Assembly: GCF_014066305.1 (NCBI RefSeq)
Contig: NW_023501037.1
Location: forward strand, 1,054,501-1,118,500
Direction of reading: 5' to 3'
Origin: Letharia columbiana
Lineage: Eukaryota > Ascomycota > Lecanoromycetes > Lecanorales > Parmeliaceae
Length of the DNA stretch: 64,000 nt
Part shown: positions 10,379 through 20,838 of the stretch, piece by piece
Position numbering within the stretch: position 1 is the first letter of the stretch
How the letters are laid out: each line of letters begins with the position of its first letter
Position numbers and translations under genes: made by a program
The notes under the pieces: model-generated
What the model saw: the letters and a program-made list of their open reading frames with translations, nothing else
Databases searched by the model: none
Told to the model about the DNA's origin: nothing

Positions 10379-11177
10379 AATAGTTCGACTACCAATCTAT
10401 CAATCCCTTACTCAAAAGAACCCTGGGAGGCGCGGCGTGAAATGAAAGCCAATTGCGCTGTGAATGCCATGAATTGCGTTCAGCCGTAGAAACCTATCTT
10501 TCAAGAAACATGCATACCAAACACACAAGATGCGTTGCAGGAGTCGTCAATGGGTGTGTGTATTGCAGAAATCGTTGACTAGAGAATAATGTTATGTTCA
10601 CTTTTTCGTGACTCGTGAATATAATTCGAGGAGACGCGTTGGCGGCGTGTTCGCCAAGCCGCATGACGCTAACCCCCTCATAGATGTTTCGTTCAAAACT
10701 TCTCAACACGCACAGAGGCATTGAGTCAGCGTCTCAGTGCGAGCTCGAAAGATCGTATTTCTCGTAGCATCAAGGATGATGGACCGCTACTTCAGCCTCT
10801 CCACGGGGATGAAGCATTGCCAGGGCGTCTCTCCCCAACAAGTACCGGTTTTCATTAAATCAGGATGCTCAGGATGCATTTGGCCACTGTTGTGTCCAGT
10901 GAAGAGTAACACCAGATCGGCACATTTCACAAGAATTCAAGGATCTTTCGCAGAGAGGTGAGAGCCGAGCTGAGGTAGCTAGATTGTATGCACTATCTAT
11001 ATGAGAAGCAAACGTGACTGAATCAACTGCATCTGCAGAGGGGGTAGTCGCGGTCGAATTCAGGAATCGCTCAGACAGAATCCTTGGAAGCAGAAATCTC
11101 ATGTTCCTCTATCTCATAACATCTTTGACTGGTGCACTTAGCTGATTCCTTGTTGACATACCTTCTTCCCTCTCCCC
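10379..11177. other. Intergenic, nothing recognised
   Basis: About 800 bp between the dim-2 start and the 3' end of the F-box gene. It should hold the dim-2 promoter and F-box 3' UTR. No RNA gene, repeat or convincing open frame was seen. Confidence 0.5.
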
Positions 11178-13295
11178 TCAAGGCGCGTTATGCGCATCTT
11201 TCGAGAAATTTAAGATATCACTCTCCGGTTCAATGAACTGGACCATTCTCCACATTGTCTTCACCGCCAACATCTCCGCCTTGCCAAAAGGGTCGACCTT
11301 CAATCCCCGCACAAAAGGGAGCTGCTTCAACTTGAGAATGGATTCACCGTCAGGGGAAGTCTTTCCATTAGCGCCAAAGGCAACGACGGCGAGCAAAGAA
11401 CGGTGACCGAGGCCCCAACCCTGCTCCTTGGAATGGGCGTCGCTGGCTTCGAGTATCTGTTGTGCTAGTCGCTGTAGAGCATGCTCGTAGAGGTCGTACC
11501 ATTCATATTTCAGCTTGTAGTTGCGGCTGATGAAGGAGCTTCGAGTGGTTGGCCAGGAGTGGAGATTGAGTGTAATTAGATGGCGTAGTTTTTTCAGGCA
11601 CCGCTAGTTCACTGTTTCAGTATGGGCACTGCAACATTCTGCCAGCATGGCTTACTTGAGCTTGTTTGAATTCAGAGCTTGGATGAGCATCCGAAACAGA
11701 CGTATCAGGAAATGTAATCCCAAGCTGGCGAAGCTCAGTGCACGCTGTGCAAATCTCATCCAATTGCTCGCTCTCGTACCTCATCAGGTTTGACACTGGA
11801 TCTCGGCTTCGAACACCTAAGAGTCGCAGGGTCTTCCCATGGTGCGCTATCGCTGTGGGGTTGGGCAATCCACTGAAGCCCATGATATCTACATGCAAAA
11901 CCTCCAATCCACTCATGGCCTCGAGTAGTCCGTCGAAGGCCTCAAGAGCATGTGTCACGCTCGTCTCTTCGCTATGGAACCAACGGATTTTCTTCAACTT
12001 GGTGGGGCGCAGAAGCGGCTTGCTCATCTGAGCGAACACAGTGTCTGCACCCCCGCATCCATTAATAAGCAGGGATTCCAGGGCGCTGAATTTGATGAAT
12101 TTCATAAAAGTATCAGCAGCATACCGCAAGTCGATGTCTTCTATGCTGAGTTTCTTGAGAATCATCGGAGTGCACGTCTCGAAAGGCATCATGTGGCTAA
12201 AGACCGTCCTCGTGAGGAGACCTGGGCGGGTGCTTGAGTCTTCTAGATCACCATGAATTTCCCCAGAATACGCAAAACCAGAGGAAAGTTCTAGCTCGTT
12301 AAACTTTGTCTGGGTTTCCACAACTTTTTGACAGGCGTTTAATCGATCGACGGTGTCAGGGTAGAAATGCAGGCTCGCGGCTCCTTCCAAACTTGTGAAA
12401 AGACCGGGATTCTTTTCGAGCTCCGCTGGGTTATGTTATCAGAGTTAGTTTTGCCTGCTCGTTGGGGGTATATAGAGCCTTGGAACATGTCTAGACAGTA
12501 ATTAATCCCAAGGCATGTCTCAACACTAAGCGTTCAACTTGAAAAGCGAAATAGGAACTCCGAAGATACGTACGCATGAAGTTCCGATCGACTGGTTCGA
12601 TTTCGACTGCTTTCAGCCGCTTTTGCTTCTTCATCAGTAGTACCCAATTGTCCATTGAGAAAGGCTCCCATTCCTGCCAACTATGTAGACTATTAGCTTG
12701 ATAAAAGCTAGAGAATGTATACTTGTTCCAAGCCTTCCAGGCAGCGAGATGGATTCTCCATAATATGTGTTTCGACGAATTTGCAGAAAGTGGAAGGCTA
12801 CTCACCTAAATTTCTCAAGAATATCATTCGGCAAGAAATCCAGAAGCAACCTGACAGTAAATTGAGCCTGTCTCGCGGCACCCACAATGTCTTCAATCTG
12901 TGCATCTTCTTCATCTTCAGAAGAGTCATCAGAGTTCACATGGATATCCAGAGCTGGAATTGGCGTCTTCTCAAGCTGCAGGTAGACTTTCCTAATATGC
13001 TGAATGCCCGGATTTGATCGACTCAGTAGACCGGAGACTCTGATGTCTTTGTGGCCGCCGATGAAAAGCACTACTTTTCGATACAGCGGTGGAGTAGCGA
13101 TGTCTCGTAGTCGCTTACTTGTCAGGCATAGTGACTTGAGATCTTCCGGCCGTGTGATCTGCAACGACGTTATGAACATTGGTCTAGATAACGGTTCAAA
13201 AGAGATGTGCAGTGGAGGCTTCTTACGTAGCCGAGAATAATGTTCTTCTTGACGTCGAGCGGGACATCGTTGAAGTGGATAGGCTTAGAGTCCAT
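11178..13295 (-). CDS. F-box domain protein with leucine-rich C-terminal region
   Basis: Five exons: 13295-13227, 13158-12806, 12680-12574, 12425-11656, 11603-11178; 574 residues. Joining exons 1 and 2 gives a fungal F-box: DVPLDVKKNIILGY then ITRPEDLKSLCLTSKRLRDI and ATPPLYRKVVLF. The middle and C-terminal parts have spaced leucine-rich strands (LKKLSIEDIDLRYA, SGLEVLHVDIMGFSG, LRLLGVRSR, LRQLGITFP) that look like irregular LRRs. This architecture is typical of substrate receptors of SCF ubiquitin ligases; the substrate is unknown. Intron 3 (12426-12573, 148 bp) is ILE-type. The other introns are 68, 125 and 52 bp. The 52 bp last intron avoids an early stop at 11617 and adds 141 residues that keep the leucine-rich pattern, so I favour it. 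Confidence 0.75.
12426..12573 (-). repeat. ILE-type intron (F-box gene intron 3)
   Basis: 148 bp intron on the minus strand, donor GTACGTATCTTCGGAGTTCC, branch-like CTAAC and acceptor AACCCAG. It shares GTTGAGACATG, TAGACATGTTCCAAGGCTC and TATATACC blocks with the introns at 7008-7154 and 18213-18357. CCTTGG and CCAAGG could form a central stem. Confidence 0.75.
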
Positions 13296-13949
13296 CTTTA
13301 ATCAAAGGAAACAACACAAGAAGATGACGCCGTGTGCAAAATGCTCGAATGTGGATATGGAGCATATGCGTAACACGATGATGATCCCCTCCTAGAATAA
13401 CGCTTCGAGTTTTAAATTGATGGGGAAAAGCAGCAGACTAGGACTTGACTTGTATATTCAATTGTTTATATATTCCAGGCACAGTTTTAGACAGGTAGAA
13501 AGATACTTCGCTGATGTTGAGAGGTTAATGAAGGAACGAAAGGGGAAAAAAAGCAGGATGCAGCTTGGGCTAGTCAACGTTGGGACGAGTGCAGCGGTGA
13601 GGCTGAAGTCACCAGCTTTCCGCAGCCTCACCTCTTTCACACAACTGTTCGACCTCAAGACAGATACATTCGTTGCTCAGGGTGATAAATGAGCGCCAAT
13701 GGTTAGAGAAGGGACTGCACTTTTGCTTCGGATTTTGAAATACGCAGTTGAAGTGACGCTTGGCTTAGCAGATAATGGGCGTATGGCATGATTCGCTATA
13801 GTAGTAATGTATAGACTGTAATGTACCACGATTCGAGAAAGCAGATGGAGTACACATCCCTCAAAGCGCTCTACGTTATCAATGTCGAGCCTGTGGTTCC
13901 TCCAACACCAGTGCTAAACTAATACATGCTTTCATACGTTAAATAATAA
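13296..13949. other. Intergenic, nothing recognised
   Basis: About 650 bp between the F-box start and the VAC14 stop. It is presumably promoter plus VAC14 3' UTR. No structure stands out. Confidence 0.5.
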
Positions 13950-16900
13950 TCACTTCTTGCCTTTCCTTCCCGCGACTCCACCAGCAAACCTCCCAAGGTT
14001 CCCCAGACTCGACTTCGGCTTGTGCAAAGGACCACTGGGAGGTGCAGGTCTCTGCGAAGCAGTTCCTGCACTGGACGGTCTTAACGCCTGCTTTGGTACA
14101 TCAGGCAGTGTCTTGTCCTTGACTTCTGCAACCGTAGTATTATTAGCGGATGTGCCATCCTCTACCTGGTTTTGCAGTCGATGCGCTCTCCTAGCCTTCT
14201 CCTGCACGCTTCTAAACTTTTCAAGCAATTCAGTCCACCTGATGGCGGCTTCTTCTCTGGGCTTGAGTCTGTTTGGGCGGTCGAAGGTTGCGCCGGGCGT
14301 TTGAGGAGCGCTACCAAACTTAGCCTCGGTGCTCTTCTGTCGGACGTGAGATACGTACGTGCGTGGCGCGATGTGAAGGTAGCCTATAGCGCTAACGCTA
14401 TTCAAGCGATTCTTCAGCGCTGCGAATGCAGAGGATTGAGGGAGTAGCATGAGTAGCCCGTAGAGACACTTGTAAAGATGCGGGTACCTTTCTGGTTCTA
14501 GGAGCTGTAGACGGAGGTCTAGTCTCAAGTTAGCGATGCTCTCCCAACCTCCAGATGATGCACGCACACGTAAAAACGGGCGACTCGAGCAGCTGCACCA
14601 ACTTGTCGATCTGGATAAGCATATTGACAGTCATCTCCAACTCCGCACTGTTTAGGTCAGCTGTAGCTAGTGCCAGATCATCAAAGCGGCCTACAAGATC
14701 TGGAGTAAATTGTAAGCCTGCTCATATGCTTGTGCAAGTAAACATAGCGAGAAGGTCGCTACCGCATTGTGGCACCAAGACCTGAACAAAGCGACGAAGA
14801 AGACTTGTCCATCTTTCGTCTCAAGAATCCGCAATCTCTTCCGCAGTTCGGCCAGCTCTGGCGCCGTGATAAGGTTGTTATTGAGATTCTGAACCATGAT
14901 ACTTGCAAACTCGACGTCCTCATCCTTCTCTAAACAGTCGGCCAAAGTCCGATATATCCTTTCTGCGCTCAAGCTCACGCATAGTTGGCGAATTATCAGG
15001 TTGCCTCTTGTCTCAAGAAGTCTTCTGTCAGTGCAGAAAAGCTGCAGGAGGTTGACCATGAAGGATGTGAAGTAGCCATCTTCGCTATTCTTTGATATCT
15101 GAGACAGCAGTTGTAAGTCGCGGGTGACAACAGCTTCTGCAGGATCTGACAATGTCTTCAGGAGAGCTGGGAACGTGCCGTCATTGGTGGCGAGAACCTT
15201 GCGAGGAGCCCTCCGATGTAGCATGATCAGCCAAGCCAAAGCAGCAACCCTAGTGGCTTCGTGTTCGTTCAGGAAGTGCAATGTGAGAGCACCCACGGCG
15301 GCTGTATAGTCAAGGTCAGTGACCGGTCTTGGTGGTGGAGGTGATGTAGATGTTGGAGGCGTTGACACTGTTGCCTCTTCATCCTTCTTGGCCTCAGCTT
15401 CTCCTTCAACCCCCTGTGGTAGTTTCGGCGTTGGCGTCGAAGCACGCCTCGTTTTATTGTCGGCTTCCTTAGCGGCTTCTTTTATGGTGGTTGTTGGGTC
15501 CTTCATAACGCCAGTCGGAATACGAGATGGTGGTAGTGGCCGAGCCTCTTCTGGGATACCCTCATCCGGTAAAGACGCAATATGATCCATCAAGGAATTG
15601 TTTACTCGATTCGCAGCTTGTCGCACGAGGTCCGCCCCACTAGCCATTGCAGGTAGCACCTGCGAAAGAAGTCGAGGAACAAATGCTAGGATGTCCTCTG
15701 GATTTATCTCGAAAAAGCTGTCGATCCAGCGTAGAGCGGTAAGCTGTATTTCTTCTTCTGCACTCAAGAGTCAGTCGAACAGCAGAAGGACAACAGTGGG
15801 GTTCATACCTGATGAAGAGTCCAGAAAAGCCACGAGAATCTCTAAGATCTTAGAATGATCAACTTGGACATCTTGCCCCGGTACCCAGTCGCCATCTTCG
15901 TGACCACTTTTCTCATCCTGGCCTCCCCCAAAGTCACCATCCACGATATCCGACTTCTCATTAGGTGTACTCCTGTCAGTGCGTATACTAGCACTATCAC
16001 TTGAGTTGGATTGTTTAGCCTGGTCATCACTGTCTCCCTTTCGGCTTTCAGCTATTCCTCGTTTGATTCTAGCGATCTTCTTTATTTCGTTCAAAAACCT
16101 TTCGAGCGTTCCTTGTGTTGCAACATGTACATCTCTGTTGGGGTCGCTGAGGAACTGGAACAAGCCTCCTAGAAACGCTGGTAGATAATGGACAAGCTCC
16201 AGATCTGGGATGGTATCCAGTAGAGTGACCCATGATACTAGAAAAGTACGAGTGAACGGATTGATGACGTGAATGCGCTCTTGTAGCAGTGGTATGAATT
16301 TGGCGAGTGAGAAGGCCGTAAGAAGGTCAAGGGATGAGGCCTTATCAGAATCCTTGCTTGGGCGAGGACTTGAGACGGCTTCATCGGGAGATTGTAAGAC
16401 AGAGACGTAGGTCGAGGCAGATTCAGAGACTATATCTTTGACCAGCCGATCAAGCAATTCCGCACCGTTTTTCACAGACAATTCCGAGTCCGCAGCAAGC
16501 TTTATGAATTTCAGTATGTGCTAGCTTGCAGGTTTGCGTAACTGCCTACCTTACAAAGGGCATCAAAAACATCGTTGAAGAATAGTAGTATTTCTCCTTT
16601 TGCAACCTTAGCAATATTGTACATGCTCTCACACGCGTAGTATCGGACCCTCGCATCTTGGTCGGTGAAACAGGCGAGGACTGGCGGAACAATCGACTTG
16701 AGGTAGCGAGCAACATCGTCCTATTTCCGTGTCAGACTTGCTCATCGTTGACCAGAGCACGGCTGGACTTACAGAGCCTAGTGCGATTGAAGCTGCAGCA
16801 AGGCCAATCAATCCCCCATTCCTGGCGTGCGGCTGATGGACTGCATAGGCATAGTCATGGCAGAGCTGCTCAACAATCTTGCCAATTCTCTCGTACTCCT

Positions 16901-17055
16901 TGTTTGCACTTGCTTCTCGAACGATCCTTTCTAGGCTGGAGGCTCGTAAGCAGTGTGACGTCTAAAGAGGGTCGCGCGAGGACAGACTCAAGAGCACCTT
17001 GCTTCCTTTTGTCATAGAGCTTGTCGTTAAGCAGACGCTGCACAGCGGGATCCAT
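13950..17055 (-). CDS. VAC14: VAC14, scaffold of the PI(3,5)P2 kinase complex
   Basis: Seven exons: 17055-16988, 16935-16773, 16720-16550, 16499-15809, 15757-14695, 14647-14570, 14523-13950; 935 residues. All six introns are ordinary (46-52 bp). The N-terminus MDPAVQRLLNDKLYDKRKQ and the HEAT-type helices (YAVHQPHARNGGLIGLAAAS; CFTDQDARVRYYACESMYNI) are diagnostic of Vac14. The C-terminal Fig4-binding region includes NLLQIFAELEMTVNMLIQ, LVQLLESPVFT and LYKCLYGLLMLLPQSSAFAA. Vac14 scaffolds Fab1 kinase and Fig4 phosphatase on the vacuole membrane to control PI(3,5)P2 (family knowledge). Between the HEAT block and the Fig4 domain there is a Ser/Thr/Pro-rich linker. After the domain comes a basic tail ending AGRKGKK. 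The last intron's acceptor (CTTGAG) is set by reading frame, with a nearby CTAG as the alternative. Confidence 0.94.
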
Positions 17056-17574
17056 CGTACGAAAAGAGCCAGCTATCGAAACATCGTTGAGTGCGTAGGA
17101 GAACCCCAATGGGTATTGGCTCAGAAGCCTGATGTTCACATAAAAACCTTGGAATACCGCTATTAAAAGAGGAAAAAGATTTGCTTAAGCCGTGAGATCG
17201 CAATGCAATACCAAAGCCAGCCCACAAAATATCAACATGAAGAGAAGTAGAAGAAACAATCACTGTGCAGTGTGCACCAAGGGAACGAGGTAAACATATA
17301 GGGCACCAACCCTACTTAATTACCTAGCTGGGTCACAATCTCCTTTACCTCTAGGCGCCTACATCTACATGTTGAAGTTATGGTACTTTGCAACAGAAAT
17401 GAAGAAGTACATTGTGGTTGATCATTACCACCTCCCAGGTAAAATGACTAGATGGTGGATAGCATCCTTGAGACTGAAACCTTTGTCACGCCCTGGAGTG
17501 TCCTTTAGGCTCACACGAACCTCTATGTAAAGTAGATTTGATAGCAGGATGAGCACACACGCTGATCGCATCAT
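17056..17574. other. Intergenic, nothing recognised
   Basis: About 520 bp between the VAC14 start and the stop of the one-TM gene. It should carry the VAC14 promoter; no further feature was seen. Confidence 0.45.
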
Positions 17575-19177
17575 CTATCTTTGTTCTCTTGACCTTTTCA
17601 ATGTTCTCGGTCTATGAAACCCATGTTCATGGTCATTCCCACTTCCTAGATCACGACCGCCACAATGTTTTGACCTCCCACTTTCTCCCAACCTTCTCGT
17701 GGTCACTTGGCTCACACTTTCCTTCGGAGATTTTAAGCAGTTTCCCGCCTTGCTTTCTTCTCTCTCCTCGGATGCCAAGCTAGTCACACGACTGTAAGGC
17801 AACGGCACGTCTTTGGCGGATCTCACTTCAGTGATTGGTATCAAATTTGACCACCGAGCCGTCTTTCCGTGGGAAGATGCATGCGAAGCTTTCGACTTCC
17901 CGGAGTCAGCCACCGAAATCTTAGTGACGCTTGGAGGGCTGGTCACACCCTCGACATGGCTCCGGGTAGCTGAGCGGGAGAAGTGATGCGAACGCTCTGA
18001 CTGCGAAAGCAGATCGTCAATATATGAGCGCGGCAGTGGCGAAGCAGCAATTGCATGATGAAAGGATTTGCTGCTAGCCCGAGAGAATTCGCGTACGTGA
18101 CTGTCCTTGTCTGCTTGAATTGGGTCGTAGGTGACTGGTGCTTCGATGGTTCTGGTGGTGACTCTCTTTTGCTGCTCAACGCGAGGGGTTTCAATTTGGC
18201 TTTCGGTCATGGCTGGATTACAGTTTCGCAGTCAGTCTCGCCTAGTTGAGAGGATATATGGAGCCTGAAACATGTTCCGAGAGTAAGTCTCCCAGGACAT
18301 GTCTCAAGACTGAAGATCTGGTTCAAAAGAGGGAATATTGAATTCGACAACACGTACCATAGGCTACAACAGCCCCTGCTGTAGCTCCTAGGACGGTTCC
18401 AATGATTGCCTTGGTTTTGATATCGTCATCTTTCGGGGTTGATTCTGGCCTGACGCGAGTGACGACCGCGGCTGGTGACGTCATAATTTGATTGACGACC
18501 ACCTTAGGAGGCTCTCGTTCTGCATGCCGAGCTTTGGAGTGTGGTGCTTGGACTGTCGATCTTGGAGCTTCGTCAGCTATGCTGTCTGCCACATCTTTCG
18601 TCCATGCTAAGACGCGGTCCTTTTCCGAAATGCGTGTTCCGTCCCTTTCGTTTGGTCCATCTTGATACATGACTCTGCTGAAGCTGTCGACGGATTGCGT
18701 CGAAGTGAGAGTAGTCTGTGTTGTTCCTGATGTGGAGTGAAATTCGAGAAGACCGCGTTTGAGGCTTGAGTCCTGAGGCTTACTTTTGAGACGACAGAGA
18801 GACTGAGCACCCTAGAACGAAGGCTTTTCGAAGCTTCGCTTTTTGCTCTGGTAACAGATATTGAGCTTTGCCGGGTATGGCCTAGGTAATACCAGGTCTT
18901 CAGGCTGTGATGTGTTGTAGTACGGTCCAGGCTTCGCGATCGTTGGAACAAGCTAGCGGGATGTAAGCAGATGTGAGGTGCTCAATCCGGGGTTCGGAAA
19001 AGTTATCAGAGTCAAATAAATGATGCAAATCTCTTACGTCTTAGCATCGATGACGAGCCTGTCGATCTCATCTTTCTGAAGTATACCTCTCAATCTGCTT
19101 AAAACCCTAAGGAGGAAGGTACTAACGATATGATGTCGGTACCTGACAGCTGCCCAAGTCACCTTGATTCGTGCCAT
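17575..19177 (-). CDS. Serine-rich protein with one predicted membrane segment
   Basis: Uncharacterised multi-exon gene. Likely exons are 19177-19127 (MARIKVTWAAVRYRHHI), 19075-19038 (KDEIDRLVIDAKT), 18952 to about 18790, about 18790 to 18358, and 18212-17575. The exon from about 18790 to 18358 encodes SFSRVMYQDGPNERDGTRIS, KDRVLAWTKDVADSIA, then a glycine/alanine membrane segment (IIGTVLGATAGAVVAYAMT) that is completed across the 145 bp ILE-type intron. The C-terminal exon is Ser/Arg-rich and low-complexity. Frames do not join cleanly near 18790: the frame of exon 3 and that of the next exon differ, so an unrecognised short intron or an indel lies there. The family looks like a conserved filamentous-fungal protein of unknown role; no function is proposed. 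Confidence 0.55.
18213..18357 (-). repeat. ILE-type intron (one-TM gene)
   Basis: 145 bp intron on the minus strand, donor GTACGT, acceptor TAATCCAG. It shares ATATTCCCTCTTTTGAACC, CTTGAGACATGTCC, TTACTCTCGGAACATGTTTC and GGCTCCATATATCCT blocks with the introns at 7008-7154 and 12426-12573. Confidence 0.8.
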
Positions 19178-19926
19178 GCAATTCGAGCGAGGCGTAGGTG
19201 CCTGAACGCTCCACCGTGGGGAAGCCACGTAGAGAACATGCAACTAAACTCGTGGGATGAAACGGAAGCCTTCGGCGCCAGATATGTTACCAATGAGAGG
19301 CCGCCATAAAATTGATCAAAGTTGCTTGCTTATAAATTAGCGAAGGTAAGGTACATGTAATTTTGGAATACATCGGCAATTAATAAGAGCGGAATCCCAG
19401 ACGCGGAGAAGCTCTTGTACCAGGCAACGTCTCAAACTTGTGCTGTCTTCGTTTAATATCTCGGCGCGTGGTGCAGGCATAAGGGAGAAAGCAAGTGTTT
19501 ATTTGTTTGATCTTGCTCGGTGAGCGCAGCTTGAGTGTTCGGTCCCACGTATAACCTCCGACCATTACTTGCTATGAACGGCAACAAGTAGGGCTTATGC
19601 AAGAGATCTCGGAATAAGGTCGCTATGTATGAACGGAAAAGAGAATGTGCAGCAGTTGAATGCTGCACGGGCGCAAAGGCGCCTTGAGCCTGTTGAACCC
19701 GATGTTCTTGTTGCAAAAACAGAGCCAGTCCAATAGTCTCAACGCAACAAAGTAACGATCCACGAGTGAGCTTTGATGTTGGTATCGCAGCTTTCATGGA
19801 TGCCACACAATGAACCTTTCTTTCCGTTATGAGCTTTGCCAGCCAAAAGCCTTTGGTGCTGCACGCAGAACCAACAAGAGCCGTAGCAGAATCCTCGCTG
19901 GCGGAGGGGCATACTCACCTTGGTAG
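19178..19926. other. Intergenic, nothing recognised
   Basis: About 750 bp between the one-TM gene and the EMG1 stop. Short frames only; likely promoter and EMG1 3' UTR. Confidence 0.45.
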
Positions 19927-20838
19927 CTAGACGATGTTCCACACGTCTTCCACAGCATTGCAGAACTTGCCACATGCTACGCTAGCGCTCAAGCTGTAAT
20001 TGCTGATGCTGATAGCGTCATCCTTGTACATATCTGCAAAATCGTCCTTGCCTTTAGCCATGGCACCGACGAAGACGCAAACGCTTTGATTGGGGCCTAT
20101 GTCTTCGATGTAGTCTTTGACCCGAACGACTTCAGCATCGTAACTGAGGGTGACCTTTCGGCAGTTGGGCGGAAGGTGGTCCGTGATGGGGTTCTTGATG
20201 ACTTTGAGTAGCTTCTCTTGTGAATTGGTAGAGCGAATGGAGAGCCGATGTAAAAGCTGTACCATGAGACCGGCAAAGCGCTTGAAGGTACGAGGAATTC
20301 GGACTGTGGGGCTGACTTCGATGAGGACACCTTTTGCGGTGTGGATGTAAATCTGTAGCTTTCCAGCCTTGTTCACTGGCGAATCAAGCAACGTAAGAAG
20401 GCACTAGGGGAGACTCAGTATCAACCAGACGGATGTTGAATGCGTTCTGGTAGATAAAGCAAACCTGATGCGTGATATCCGGCCGTGCGTCGCTGATATC
20501 TCGGTTCATCTTTCGCATAACTCCGATATGCTCGTCGCTGTTTAGCAGGGAGTATTTCTCGTCTCGCATATTCCCCGACCGTCCACCGTGTGATGCTTTG
20601 TATGTCTCTAGACTCGCATTGGACAGGACGACCACGAGTCTTTGGGTGTCTTTATCATTGGCGGCGATAGGGACGTGCTGCTCGGCGACAAGCTGTGGAA
20701 GTGCGGGTGGTGGACATGACTGCGTTCCTAGACAGCAGCTGGTGAGCACAGGATCCTAGTGATGGCTTCCCACGCAGCAGTCGTCGAAAACCATAACAGC
20801 TTACTTGGTCTCTTCCTTGATATCTCTTCGGGAGCCAT
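19927..20838 (-). CDS. EMG1: 18S rRNA pseudouridine methyltransferase EMG1/NEP1
   Basis: Three exons, 20838-20805, 20727-20465 and 20403-19927, with introns of 77 and 61 bp; 257 residues. The first exon is only 34 bp ([11 protein letters not shown]) and is needed to supply an ATG. The protein is a textbook Nep1: [38 protein letters not shown] then [40 protein letters not shown] and [20 protein letters not shown]. Nep1 is a SPOUT methyltransferase that N1-methylates a pseudouridine in helix 35 of 18S rRNA and is needed for 40S assembly (family knowledge). The knot region with [12 protein letters not shown] and the [15 protein letters not shown] stretch are intact. Confidence 0.96.

Noticed and set aside
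17900..17930. GGAGTCAGCCACCGAAAT similar to the reverse ILE 3' signature
   Set aside because: It lies inside the coding exon of the one-TM gene, with no intron boundaries around it; a chance short match.
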